Source: HGM04593 sp045612305 (lineage in GTDB: Bacteria > Bacteroidota > Bacteroidia > Bacteroidales > Bacteroidaceae). From it: a stretch of 29,611 nucleotides of DNA. Position 1 is the first letter of the stretch. The number at the start of each line of letters is the position of its first letter. Below are positions 7,855-15,331 of the stretch, piece after piece. The stretch covers positions 1 to 29,611 of the forward strand of contig JAZKYU010000037.1 of NCBI GenBank assembly GCA_045612305.1. The letters run 5' to 3'. Below the pieces are notes generated by a model. The model was not told the origin of the DNA, searched no databases, and saw only the letters and a program-made list of their open reading frames with translations. Made by a program: the position numbers and the translations under genes.

Positions 7855-10350
7855 ATGGCAAAGAAAAATAGTGCGCAGGAGAAAAAGGCGCCTCTTTTTA
7901 AGAAAATAAAGTTCATTTTAACTCATCCCACAACAAGTTTTTTTCTAGGGCTTCTTTTTGGAGCTTTGGCGATATTTGTTTGCAGCTCTTTCCTCTCGTT
8001 CTTTTCGTCGGGTGGAGCCGACCAGAGTGCGATAGACGAGGCTGGTGAGGCTGTAGCTGCTGCGGTAGAAAACACATCGGGCAAGAGCGGTGCTGTTGTA
8101 GCTGACTTTCTTATAAACGGCTGCTTCGGGTGGTCGTCGGTGTTGTTGGTGCCCCTTTTTGTGGCGCTTATGCTGCGCCTTATGAATATACGCCGCCCCG
8201 ACCTCTTAAAGTGGTTTATAATAACCGTTTTTTCGGTGGTGTGGGGCTCGGTCTTCTTTGCTTTTATTCTTGGCGACCTTTTCAGTGGTAGCTTTATGTC
8301 GCCTGGTGGCCGTCACGGCGAGTTTGTATCTTCGTGGCTCATAGACAAAGTGGGCGTTGTGGGCTTGATACTGATACTTGTGATAACTCTTATAGCTCTT
8401 ATGACATACCTCACCCGCGAAACAATCACCTGGTTGCAAAAGGTTTTGGCTTTCAGCTTTATACCAAAAACCGAGGCGCAGGAGGTTGCAGCAGAGGGCG
8501 ATGCTGATAGCGCGCTTGAGCCCGCGGAGGAAACTACAGCACTAGCTGAGGATGTTGCAGGCGACGATGCTGTGGAGTTTGCCGAGTATGATGTTGAAGA
8601 GGAAGCTCCCGCACAACCCCTTGAAGAGGAGTTTGAGATAGAGGAAGGCGAGGAGCCCGAAGCTGATGCAGAGGAGGCTTGCGAAGAAGATACTGACGAC
8701 GATATAGCAAAACAGTTTGACGCTTTGTCGCAACGTGTTCGCGGCGAGGCTGCAGACGATGCTCCGGCAACTATAAGTATGGAGGTCGAGGATGTTGCTG
8801 GCGACGAAGATATGGGCGGTAATATGTTGCGCCCCATAAATCCCAGGGATGAGCTTAGCTACTACAAGCCGCCCACCGTGGACTTGCTCGACAAATATGA
8901 GCAGACTGCGCACGCTATCGATATGAACGAGCAGAACGCCAACAAAGAGAAAATTGTGGAGGTTTTGCGCAACTTCGAGATAAAGATAAGTTCGATAAAG
9001 GCTTCTGTAGGTCCCACAATTACGCTTTACGAGATTACCCCTGCGCCAGGTATACGCATCTCGAAGATAAAAAATCTTGAGGATGACATTGCGATGAGTT
9101 TGTCGGCGTTGTGTATACGTATTATAGCTCCTATCCCCGGAAAGGGAACTGTGGGTATAGAGGTGCCTAACGCCAACAAGCAGATTGTTCCTATGGCTTC
9201 GCTGCTCAACAGCCGCAAATATAAAGAGACCGATATGGCCTTGCCTCTTGCGCTTGGAAAAACCATCTCCAACGATGTGTTTATGGTTGATATGGCCAAG
9301 ATGCCGCACTTGCTTGTTGCCGGTGCAACGGGTATGGGTAAGTCTGTGGGCTTGAACGCGATAATAACATCGCTCCTCTACAAGATGCACCCTGCTTACT
9401 TGAAATTTGTGATGGTCGACCCCAAGATGGTGGAGTTGAGCCTCTATAATGTTCTCGAGAAACACTTCCTTGCAAAGCTCGAGGGTGAGGACGAGCCCAT
9501 CATAACCGATGTAAACAAAGTGGTGCGCACGCTTAAATCGCTCTGCGTGGAGATGGACAACCGTTACAAGCTGTTGCAGATGGCGTCGGTGCGCTCTGTT
9601 AAGGAGTATAACGAAAAATATCTCAATAAAGAGTTGCTGCCCACAAAGGGACATCGTTTTATGCCCTATATTGTGGTGATAATAGACGAGTATGGTGACC
9701 TTATGATGACAGCGGGCCGCGAGGTGGAACAGCCTATTGCTCGCATCGCACAGAAGGCTCGTGCTGTGGGTATACACATGATAATTGCAACCCAGCGCCC
9801 CACAACAAATATTATCACAGGTACCATAAAAGCAAACTTCCCCGCGCGTATGGCGTTTAGAGTTATATCGGTGATAGACTCGCGCACAATACTCGACCGT
9901 CAGGGTGCTAACCAGCTGCAGGGGCGTGGCGATATGCTCTTCCTTGCCGGCAACGACCCCGTGCGTGTGCAATGTGCTCTTGTGGAAACTAAAGAGGTGG
10001 AGCGCGTTTGTGCCCATATAGCCAAACAGCAGGGTTATCCCACGGCTTACATTCTACCCGAGCCCGACGAAGCTGCTCCCGAGGGTGGTGGCTCTGCAGC
10101 ACGTGGGGAGCTTACATCGGACAAGCTCGACCCTCTCTTTGCCGAGGCGGCGCGCATAGTTGTGATACATCAGCAGGGCTCAACATCGCTCATACAGCGC
10201 AAGCTTAACGTGGGCTTTAACCGCGCCGGCCGCATTATGGACCAGCTGTGCCAGACAGGTCTTGTGGGCGAGCAAGAGGGTAGTAAACCGCGTCAGGTGC
10301 TTTGTGCCGATGAGGCCGACCTTGAGTTCCGCCTCAAACAGTTGATGTAG
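7855..10350 (+). CDS. ftsK: DNA translocase FtsK
   Basis: The 831-residue protein has an N-terminal membrane domain with about four helices (near 28-48, 90-110, 118-140, 163-187). A strongly acidic linker (about 205-320, rich in Glu, Ala and Asp) and then the motor domain follow. Walker A is GATGMGKS (490-497), Walker B is VVIIDE with D611/E612, and QGRGDMLFL follows. The C-terminal gamma winged helix (about 759-831, DPLFAEAARIVV...GFNRAGRIMDQL) is the part that reads KOPS sites. FtsK pumps DNA at the septum and activates XerCD recombination at dif. The residue at 494 is Met where relatives I recall have Gln or Ser. It is the first gene of a unit with the LolA-like gene and trxB. Confidence 0.97.
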   Translation: MAKKNSAQEKKAPLFKKIKFILTHPTTSFFLGLLFGALAIFVCSSFLSFFSSGGADQSAIDEAGEAVAAAVENTSGKSGAVVADFLINGCFGWSSVLLVPLFVALMLRLMNIRRPDLLKWFIITVFSVVWGSVFFAFILGDLFSGSFMSPGGRHGEFVSSWLIDKVGVVGLILILVITLIALMTYLTRETITWLQKVLAFSFIPKTEAQEVAAEGDADSALEPAEETTALAEDVAGDDAVEFAEYDVEEEAPAQPLEEEFEIEEGEEPEADAEEACEEDTDDDIAKQFDALSQRVRGEAADDAPATISMEVEDVAGDEDMGGNMLRPINPRDELSYYKPPTVDLLDKYEQTAHAIDMNEQNANKEKIVEVLRNFEIKISSIKASVGPTITLYEITPAPGIRISKIKNLEDDIAMSLSALCIRIIAPIPGKGTVGIEVPNANKQIVPMASLLNSRKYKETDMALPLALGKTISNDVFMVDMAKMPHLLVAGATGMGKSVGLNAIITSLLYKMHPAYLKFVMVDPKMVELSLYNVLEKHFLAKLEGEDEPIITDVNKVVRTLKSLCVEMDNRYKLLQMASVRSVKEYNEKYLNKELLPTKGHRFMPYIVVIIDEYGDLMMTAGREVEQPIARIAQKARAVGIHMIIATQRPTTNIITGTIKANFPARMAFRVISVIDSRTILDRQGANQLQGRGDMLFLAGNDPVRVQCALVETKEVERVCAHIAKQQGYPTAYILPEPDEAAPEGGGSAARGELTSDKLDPLFAEAARIVVIHQQGSTSLIQRKLNVGFNRAGRIMDQLCQTGLVGEQEGSKPRQVLCADEADLEFRLKQLM

Positions 10351-10374
10351 TATTTATATATAAAGGTATAAATT

Positions 10375-10998
10375 ATGAAGACAAAAATATTTTTACTCCT
10401 CTTTTTGTGCCCTCTGTTGCTCGTGGCGCAGAAGAACGATGCCGTGCAACTGCTCGAGCGTGCGGTGGGGGGTATTGAGGCAGACGCCGCGGTGCAGATG
10501 ACGTTCGACTACTCTGTTTGCGACAACTCGGGTGAGGAACTTTTTAGCGATAACGGCAGCCTAAAGCTCGATGGAGAGCGTTACTCCCTACTTCTTGCTC
10601 CTATGAAGCTGTGGTGCGACGGCGAAACACAGTGGAGCTATATAGCTGCAAACAACGAAATTTATGTAACTACCGCCGACTCTGATGAGGCTCAGGTTTA
10701 CAACCCTTTGCACCTTATGGGGCTTTACAAAAAGGGTTATGACTGCAGTTTGGAGAAAGAGGCGGGCAAAAACAAGATAACCCTTTTGTCGACCTCGGCC
10801 GAAGCCTCTTTTAGTAAGGTGGTGATAATGCTCGACGAAAAAAACAACCGCCCCTGCGCTATGTGTGTCTATGTAGACGGGGAGGGCTTTACATCTATAG
10901 CGGTAACGGGTTATAAAACAAAATGTATGTTCGACGAGAGGGCTTATTGCTGCCCTGTGGAAGATTTTCCCGGCGTTGAAGTTGTTGATATGAGATAA
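10375..10998 (+). CDS. LolA-like outer-membrane lipoprotein carrier
   Basis: This 207-residue protein has a signal peptide (residues 1-19, FLLLFLCPLLLVAQ) and no lipobox at the cleavage site, fitting a soluble periplasmic protein. The body has the LolA-type beta pattern: FDYSVCDNSGEELFSDNGSL, LDGERYSLLLAPMKLWCDGE, TQWSYIAANNEIYV and a C-terminal VPG-like end (FPGVEVVDMR). LolA carries lipoproteins across the periplasm to LolB or the outer membrane. The identity is weaker than for the enzymes around it, but its position between ftsK and trxB matches the LolA-like gene at this locus in Bacteroidales. It starts 24 bases after ftsK and ends 14 bases before trxB. Confidence 0.8.
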   Translation: MKTKIFLLLFLCPLLLVAQKNDAVQLLERAVGGIEADAAVQMTFDYSVCDNSGEELFSDNGSLKLDGERYSLLLAPMKLWCDGETQWSYIAANNEIYVTTADSDEAQVYNPLHLMGLYKKGYDCSLEKEAGKNKITLLSTSAEASFSKVVIMLDEKNNRPCAMCVYVDGEGFTSIAVTGYKTKCMFDERAYCCPVEDFPGVEVVDMR

Positions 10999-11012
10999 AA
11001 AAAGAGAATAAT

Positions 11013-11948
11013 ATGAATAAGACTAAATGTTTGATTATCGGTTCGGGCCCTGCAGGTTACACTGCGGCTATCTACGCTTCGCGTGCTAACTTGTCGCCCA
11101 TACTTTACGAGGGTATACAGCCCGGTGGCCAGCTCACACAAACAACTGTGGTTGAAAATTTCCCTGGCTTCCCGCTTGGTATAACCGGCCCCGAACTTAT
11201 GGATAATATGCGCAAACAGGCTGTAAACGTAGGCGCCGATGTGCGCTCGGGCAGCGTTGTGGATGTGGACTTTGAAACGCTTCCCTATAAGGTGACTATA
11301 GACGACGGCAAGGTTGTCGAGGCTGACACTGTGATAGTAGCAACAGGTGCTGCAGCAAAGTATCTTGGTCTTTCCGACGAGATAAAGTACCAAGGTATGG
11401 GTGTGAGCGCTTGCGCAACTTGCGACGGCTTCTTCTATCGCAAAAAGGTTGTTGCAGTTGTTGGTGGCGGCGACACCGCGTGCGAGGAGGCAAACTACTT
11501 GGCTTCGCTTGCGGCAAAGGTCTATCTTATTGTGCGTAAGCCCTTCTTGCGTGCTTCAAAGGCTATGCAGGACCGCACACTTGCAAACCCTAAGATTGAG
11601 GTGCTCTTTGAGCATAACACCGAGGGGCTTTTTGGCGAGGATGGTGTAGAGGGTGTGCACCTTGTGAAGCGCAAGGGCGAGCCTGACGAGAAACACTACG
11701 ATATAGCGGTCGATGGTTTCTTCCTTGCGATAGGGCACAAACCCAACAGCGATATATTCAAGAAATATCTTAAGACCGACGAAACAGGCTACTTTGTTCC
11801 TGCCGACGCAAGCGGTGTAAAAACTCTTGTTCCCGGTGTATTTGTGGCAGGCGATGTTGCCGACCCTCACTATCGCCAGGCGATAAACGCTGCGGCAAGC
11901 GGTTGCAGAGCTGCTATGGAGGCCGAGCGCTATCTGTCGTCAAAGTGA
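11013..11948 (+). CDS. trxB: Thioredoxin-disulfide reductase
   Basis: This 311-residue protein is a low-molecular-weight thioredoxin reductase that reduces thioredoxin with NADPH through FAD. The FAD-binding GSGPAGYTAAIYASRA motif is at the N-terminus. The redox-active CATC (C134 and C137, in SACATCDGFF) and the NADPH-binding VVGGGDTACEEA lie in the inserted domain. The C-terminal GVFVAGDVADPHYRQAINAAASGC motif contacts FAD. It is full length for the family. It is the third gene after ftsK, 14 bases from the LolA-like gene. Disulfide control in oxygen-sensitive anaerobes usually relies on this enzyme. Confidence 0.97.
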   Translation: MNKTKCLIIGSGPAGYTAAIYASRANLSPILYEGIQPGGQLTQTTVVENFPGFPLGITGPELMDNMRKQAVNVGADVRSGSVVDVDFETLPYKVTIDDGKVVEADTVIVATGAAAKYLGLSDEIKYQGMGVSACATCDGFFYRKKVVAVVGGGDTACEEANYLASLAAKVYLIVRKPFLRASKAMQDRTLANPKIEVLFEHNTEGLFGEDGVEGVHLVKRKGEPDEKHYDIAVDGFFLAIGHKPNSDIFKKYLKTDETGYFVPADASGVKTLVPGVFVAGDVADPHYRQAINAAASGCRAAMEAERYLSSK

Positions 11949-11987
11949 GTCGAGTGGTTTTAACAAAATAAAAAACCGAAAGAGAGT

Positions 11988-13028
11988 ATGGATGCTTTTT
12001 ATCCCTTATATCCGCTTCTTTTTGAGAATAATTTCCGCACTGTAGTTTGGGGTGGTAATAACCTGAAGCCTATGAAAGGGCTCGCCCCCGACGATGAATG
12101 TGTGGGGGAGAGCTGGGAGGTTAGTGCTGTTCCCGGTGCAGAGTCTGTGGTGAAAAACGGAGTCTTCGCAGGCAAAAAGTTGTCGGATCTCGTAGACAGG
12201 TATGGCGAGTCTTTGCTGGGCTCGTCGGTGTACGAGAAGTATGGAAAAGAGTTTCCTATACTCGTGAAATTTCTCGATGCTGCACGAGACTTGTCGATAC
12301 AGGTGCACCCTGGTGATGAGCTTGCTCGTGCTCGCCACGGCTGTTTCGGCAAAACCGAGATGTGGTATGTGGTTAAGGCTTTGCCGGGCGCAGTACTATA
12401 TTCGGGCTTTAACCAGGCGATAACCCCCTATGAATATGAAAAAAGGGTAGAGGATGGCAGTATCTGCGAGGTGTTGCAACGCCACGAGGTTAAGGCCGGC
12501 GACTGTTTCTATATACCCTCGGGGCGTGTTCACGCTATCTGCGGCGGTCTGCTTGTTGCAGAAATTCAGCAAAGCTCTGATATAACTTACCGCATATTCG
12601 ATTACAACCGCCTAGGCTTCGATGGTAAAAAGCGTCAGCTGCACGTCGAGGAGGCTAAGGAGGCTATAGACTTTAAGTTGTACGACAACTATAAGGCCGC
12701 TTATGAGAAAAAAATAAACAAGCCTGTGCCCCTTGTCGACACCCCCTTCTTTGTTGTCAAGTTACTAGAGATAAACCGTGCTTTTCATCGCAAGCTCTAC
12801 AAGTACGACTCTTTTGTTATCTATGTCTGCATAGAGGGCGACTGCATAATAAAGGTGAAAAGCACAAATGCTCCTTTTTACCCTGGCAACTACGAGCGCG
12901 AGGTGCACCTTGCCGAGGGAAGTAGCTGTCTGGTACCCGTGGAGTGTGCCGACTACGATGTTGTTCCCAACAACGAAGCAGGGGCTACAAAGCTGCTCGA
13001 GGTCTACATAGACAATAAGAATTATTGA
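11988..13028 (+). CDS. manA: Mannose-6-phosphate isomerase, class I
   Basis: The 346-residue protein is a cupin-fold zinc isomerase that interconverts mannose-6-phosphate and fructose-6-phosphate, feeding GDP-mannose synthesis or mannose use. The zinc site is visible as Q105 and H107 in IQVHPGD, E124 in GKTEMWYV and H182 in PSGRVHAI. SDITYRIFDYNR is the conserved active-site segment. The C-terminal cupin half is less conserved. A purine-rich GAAAGAGAG lies just before the ATG. It starts 39 bases after trxB with no clear terminator between, so it may be partly co-transcribed with the ftsK unit. Confidence 0.93.
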   Translation: MDAFYPLYPLLFENNFRTVVWGGNNLKPMKGLAPDDECVGESWEVSAVPGAESVVKNGVFAGKKLSDLVDRYGESLLGSSVYEKYGKEFPILVKFLDAARDLSIQVHPGDELARARHGCFGKTEMWYVVKALPGAVLYSGFNQAITPYEYEKRVEDGSICEVLQRHEVKAGDCFYIPSGRVHAICGGLLVAEIQQSSDITYRIFDYNRLGFDGKKRQLHVEEAKEAIDFKLYDNYKAAYEKKINKPVPLVDTPFFVVKLLEINRAFHRKLYKYDSFVIYVCIEGDCIIKVKSTNAPFYPGNYEREVHLAEGSSCLVPVECADYDVVPNNEAGATKLLEVYIDNKNY

Positions 13029-13033
13029 TGCGG

Positions 13034-13055
13034 TGCAAAAAGTTTGCAAAAAGTT
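13034..13055 (+). repeat. Two tandem copies of an 11-base unit
   Basis: TGCAAAAAGTT occurs twice back to back just after the manA stop and directly upstream of the rplU promoter. It is too short for any role to be claimed. Confidence 0.6.
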
Positions 13056-13085
13056 TCTTAAAGAATAAAATAATTGCTATCTTTG
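13054..13085 (+). promoter_or_regulatory. rplU-rpmA promoter
   Basis: TTTC (13054-13057) and TATCTTTG (13078-13085) are 20 bases apart. The -7 box is exact and the -33 box has one mismatch to TTTG. The transcript would begin near 13092, leaving an 80-base leader. Confidence 0.65.
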
Positions 13086-13172
13086 CACCCGATTTAGTCC
13101 GCAGGGGTTGAAGAAGATGCGCTCACGAAGAGGGCACACCTCACGGAAATCACAATAAAAGCTATAAATTAA
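13086..13172 (+). promoter_or_regulatory. rplU 5' leader
   Basis: The leader holds a short GAGG/CCTC hairpin (13130-13133 with 13139-13142, five-base loop) and CTCACG twice (13122-13127, 13141-13146). I do not recognise a known ribosomal-protein leader RNA. Autoregulation is possible but not shown. Confidence 0.25.
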
Positions 13173-13562
13173 ATGTACGCAATTGTTGAGATTAACGGAC
13201 AGCAGTTTAAGGCAGAAGCTGGTAAAAAGCTGTACGTGCACCATATCAAAGGTGCTCAGAATGACACAACCGTAGAGTTCGATCGCGTGTTGTTGTTGGA
13301 TAATGAAGGTGCTATCACAGTGGGTGCTCCCACCGTTGAGGGCGCAAAGGTAGTTTGCTATATCGGCAATGTTCGTGAGATGAAACAGACTCGCAAGTCA
13401 AAGGACGGCCAGAACATCGTTACTACACGTGTTATCGACCCCACTTTGGTTAAGGGTGACAAAGTTTTGGTATTCCACAAACGTCGTCGCAAAGGCTATC
13501 GCAAGTTGAACGGTCACCGTCAACAGTTTACAGAGTTAGTTGTTAAAGAAATTATCGGTTAA
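13173..13562 (+). CDS. rplU: 50S ribosomal protein bL21, with internal insertion
   Basis: The 129-residue protein starts MYAIVEINGQQFKAEAGKKL and ends with the diagnostic KRRRKGYRKLNGHRQQFTEL, so it is bL21, a 23S rRNA-binding protein of the 50S subunit. The family is usually 100-105 residues. Here about 25 extra residues (roughly 64-88, including REMKQTRKSKDGQN) lie between VVC and TLVKGDKVLVF, where other bL21 proteins have a short loop. The reading frame is unbroken and the codon use matches the rest of the gene. rpmA follows after 19 bases, the standard bL21-bL27 pair. Confidence 0.95.
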   Translation: MYAIVEINGQQFKAEAGKKLYVHHIKGAQNDTTVEFDRVLLLDNEGAITVGAPTVEGAKVVCYIGNVREMKQTRKSKDGQNIVTTRVIDPTLVKGDKVLVFHKRRRKGYRKLNGHRQQFTELVVKEIIG

Positions 13563-13581
13563 TTTTTAAAAAAGAAGTATT

Positions 13582-13848
13582 ATGGCACATAAGAAAGGTG
13601 TTGGTAGTTCAAAGAACGGCCGTGAGTCAGCAAGTCAGAGACTTGGTGTTAAAATCTGGGGCGGTCAGGTATGCAAAGCCGGTAATATCATCGTTCGTCA
13701 GCGTGGTACAGTTCACTACCCCGGTGCAAACATCGGTATGGGTAGCGACCACACTCTCTACGCTTTGATAGACGGCGTTGTAACTTTCAAACGTGGTAAG
13801 AACGACAAGAGCTATGTTTCTGTTGCTCCTATCGCAGAGAAAAACTAA
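13582..13848 (+). CDS. rpmA: 50S ribosomal protein bL27
   Basis: This 88-residue protein begins MAHKKGVGSSKNGRESASQRLGVK and contains RQRGTVHYPGANIGMGSDHTLYAL, the hallmarks of bL27. Its N-terminal tail reaches towards the peptidyl transferase centre. There is no N-terminal extension of the Firmicutes type that needs cleavage. It is the second gene of the rplU unit and is followed by a strong terminator. Confidence 0.97.
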   Translation: MAHKKGVGSSKNGRESASQRLGVKIWGGQVCKAGNIIVRQRGTVHYPGANIGMGSDHTLYALIDGVVTFKRGKNDKSYVSVAPIAEKN

Positions 13849-13870
13849 TTAAAGGAGACGTTATCCGCAT

Positions 13871-13904
13871 AAAACGGAGATTGCATCGCAATCTCCGTTT
13901 TTTT
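13871..13904 (+). terminator. rplU-rpmA terminator
   Basis: A 14-base-pair stem (13871-13884 with 13888-13901; CGGAGATTGC/GCAATCTCCG) with a three-base loop runs straight into seven T. It lies 22 bases after the rpmA stop. Confidence 0.9.
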
Positions 13905-13959
13905 GTTTATATACGACTAAATTTTTGCGTGCAGCTGTTAAAAACAATAAAAATAGTTG

Positions 13960-13967
13960 TATCTTTG
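13960..13967 (+). promoter_or_regulatory. Probable -7 box for serS
   Basis: TATCTTTG matches TAnnTTTG exactly and lies 55 bases before the chosen serS start. The -33 region is degenerate. Confidence 0.45.
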
Positions 13968-14022
13968 TGAGTTACCGCTTTTTTAGCGGCAAAACGTAGT
14001 GTACACAGAAAAAACGATATAT

Positions 14023-15297
14023 ATGCTTACAGTTAAAGTTATCGCCCAGGAGACCGAAAAGGTGTTGAAGGGCTTGGAGAAAAAGCATTTTAAGAATGCG
14101 AAGGAGACTATTGAGAAGGTTCTCGAGTTTGACAAGGAGCGTCGTGCAGCACAGTCGGAACTTGACAGCGTGCTCGCGCAAAACAAGCAGCTTGCAGCAA
14201 AGATAGGCCAGCTGATGAAGGAGAAAAACCTTGCCGAGGCCGAGAATGTAAAAGCACAGGTAGCTTCTCTCAAAGAGAGCGCAAAGGCTTTGCAAGATAA
14301 GATGGACGCAGCAACCGAGAACGCAAACGCGTTGCTCTATACTATTCCCAACATCCCCTACGATGAGGTGCCCGAGGGCGCAACAGCCGAGGATAACGTT
14401 GTTGAAAAAACAGGTGGTATGGAGACCGTTTTGCCCGAGAACGCTCTCCCTCACTGGGAACTTGCAAAGAAGTACGACCTCATCGACTTCGACCTTGGTG
14501 TTAAAATCACAGGTGCCGGCTTCCCTGTATACAAAGGCAAAGGTGCGCAGTTGCAGCGTGCGCTCATTAACTTCTTCCTCGACGAGGCTCGCAAGGCTGG
14601 TTATGTAGAGATTATGCCCCCCACAGTTGTTAACGCAGCTTCGGGCTTTGGTACAGGACAGTTGCCCGACAAAGAGGGCCAGATGTATCACTGCGGTCTC
14701 GACGACCTCTACCTCATCCCCACAGCCGAGGTGCCCGTTACAAACATCTATCGCGATGTTATACTCGACGAAAAGTCGCTTCCCATAAAAAATTGTGCCT
14801 ACACACAGTGCTTCCGTCGCGAGGCAGGCTCTTATGGCAAGGACGTGCGCGGTCTTAACCGTCTGCACGAGTTCTCTAAGGTGGAGATTGTACGCATCGA
14901 CACCCCCGAGCACAGCAAAGAGTCGCACAAAGAGATGCTCGAGCACGTCGAGGGCCTCTTGAAGAAACTCGAGCTCCCTTATCGCATACTTCGTCTTTGT
15001 GGTGGCGATATGAGCTTTACAGCCGCTCTCTGCTTCGACTTTGAGGTGTACTCCGAGGCGCAGCAGCGTTGGTTGGAGGTGAGCTCGGTGTCAAACTTCG
15101 ACAACTATCAGGCCAACCGCTTGAAGTGTCGCTACCGCACAGCCGACAAAAAGACAGAGCTTTGCCACACACTCAACGGCTCGGCTCTTGCTCTCCCCCG
15201 CATAGTGGCAGCTCTGCTCGAGAACAACCAAACTCCCGAGGGTATCAAAATACCCGCAGCGCTTGTTCCCTACTGTGGTTTCGAGATTATAGATTAA
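14023..15297 (+). CDS. serS: Serine--tRNA ligase
   Basis: I chose the ATG at 14023 (MLTVKVIAQETEKV, 424 residues). A GTG eight codons upstream is possible, but family members start at this conserved MLT. An N-terminal antiparallel coiled coil (about 25-105, KERRAAQSELDSVLAQNKQL onward) binds the tRNA-Ser long arm. Class II motifs follow: motif 2 in FRREAGSYGKDVRGLNRLHEF and motif 3 in NGSALALPRIVAALLEN. The TAEVPVTN segment forms part of the serine site. The enzyme charges tRNA-Ser, and tRNA-Sec where present. The fused Nfn-like gene starts 34 bases downstream. Confidence 0.96.
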   Translation: MLTVKVIAQETEKVLKGLEKKHFKNAKETIEKVLEFDKERRAAQSELDSVLAQNKQLAAKIGQLMKEKNLAEAENVKAQVASLKESAKALQDKMDAATENANALLYTIPNIPYDEVPEGATAEDNVVEKTGGMETVLPENALPHWELAKKYDLIDFDLGVKITGAGFPVYKGKGAQLQRALINFFLDEARKAGYVEIMPPTVVNAASGFGTGQLPDKEGQMYHCGLDDLYLIPTAEVPVTNIYRDVILDEKSLPIKNCAYTQCFRREAGSYGKDVRGLNRLHEFSKVEIVRIDTPEHSKESHKEMLEHVEGLLKKLELPYRILRLCGGDMSFTAALCFDFEVYSEAQQRWLEVSSVSNFDNYQANRLKCRYRTADKKTELCHTLNGSALALPRIVAALLENNQTPEGIKIPAALVPYCGFEIID

Positions 15298-15331
15298 CGT
15301 AAATAATAATTACGAAAAATATACTACCGCT

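Noticed and set aside
8542..10017. Long minus-strand open frame (491 codons) opposite ftsK
   Set aside because: It lies wholly antisense to a clear FtsK frame, its translation is rich in His, Cys and Arg without domains, and it is a mirror of the codon bias.
13999..14022. GTG start for serS, eight codons upstream
   Set aside because: The ATG at 14023 matches the conserved MLT start of the family.
13972..14946. Minus-strand frame of 324 codons opposite serS
   Set aside because: Shadow of serS; Cys/Leu/His-rich translation and no motif.
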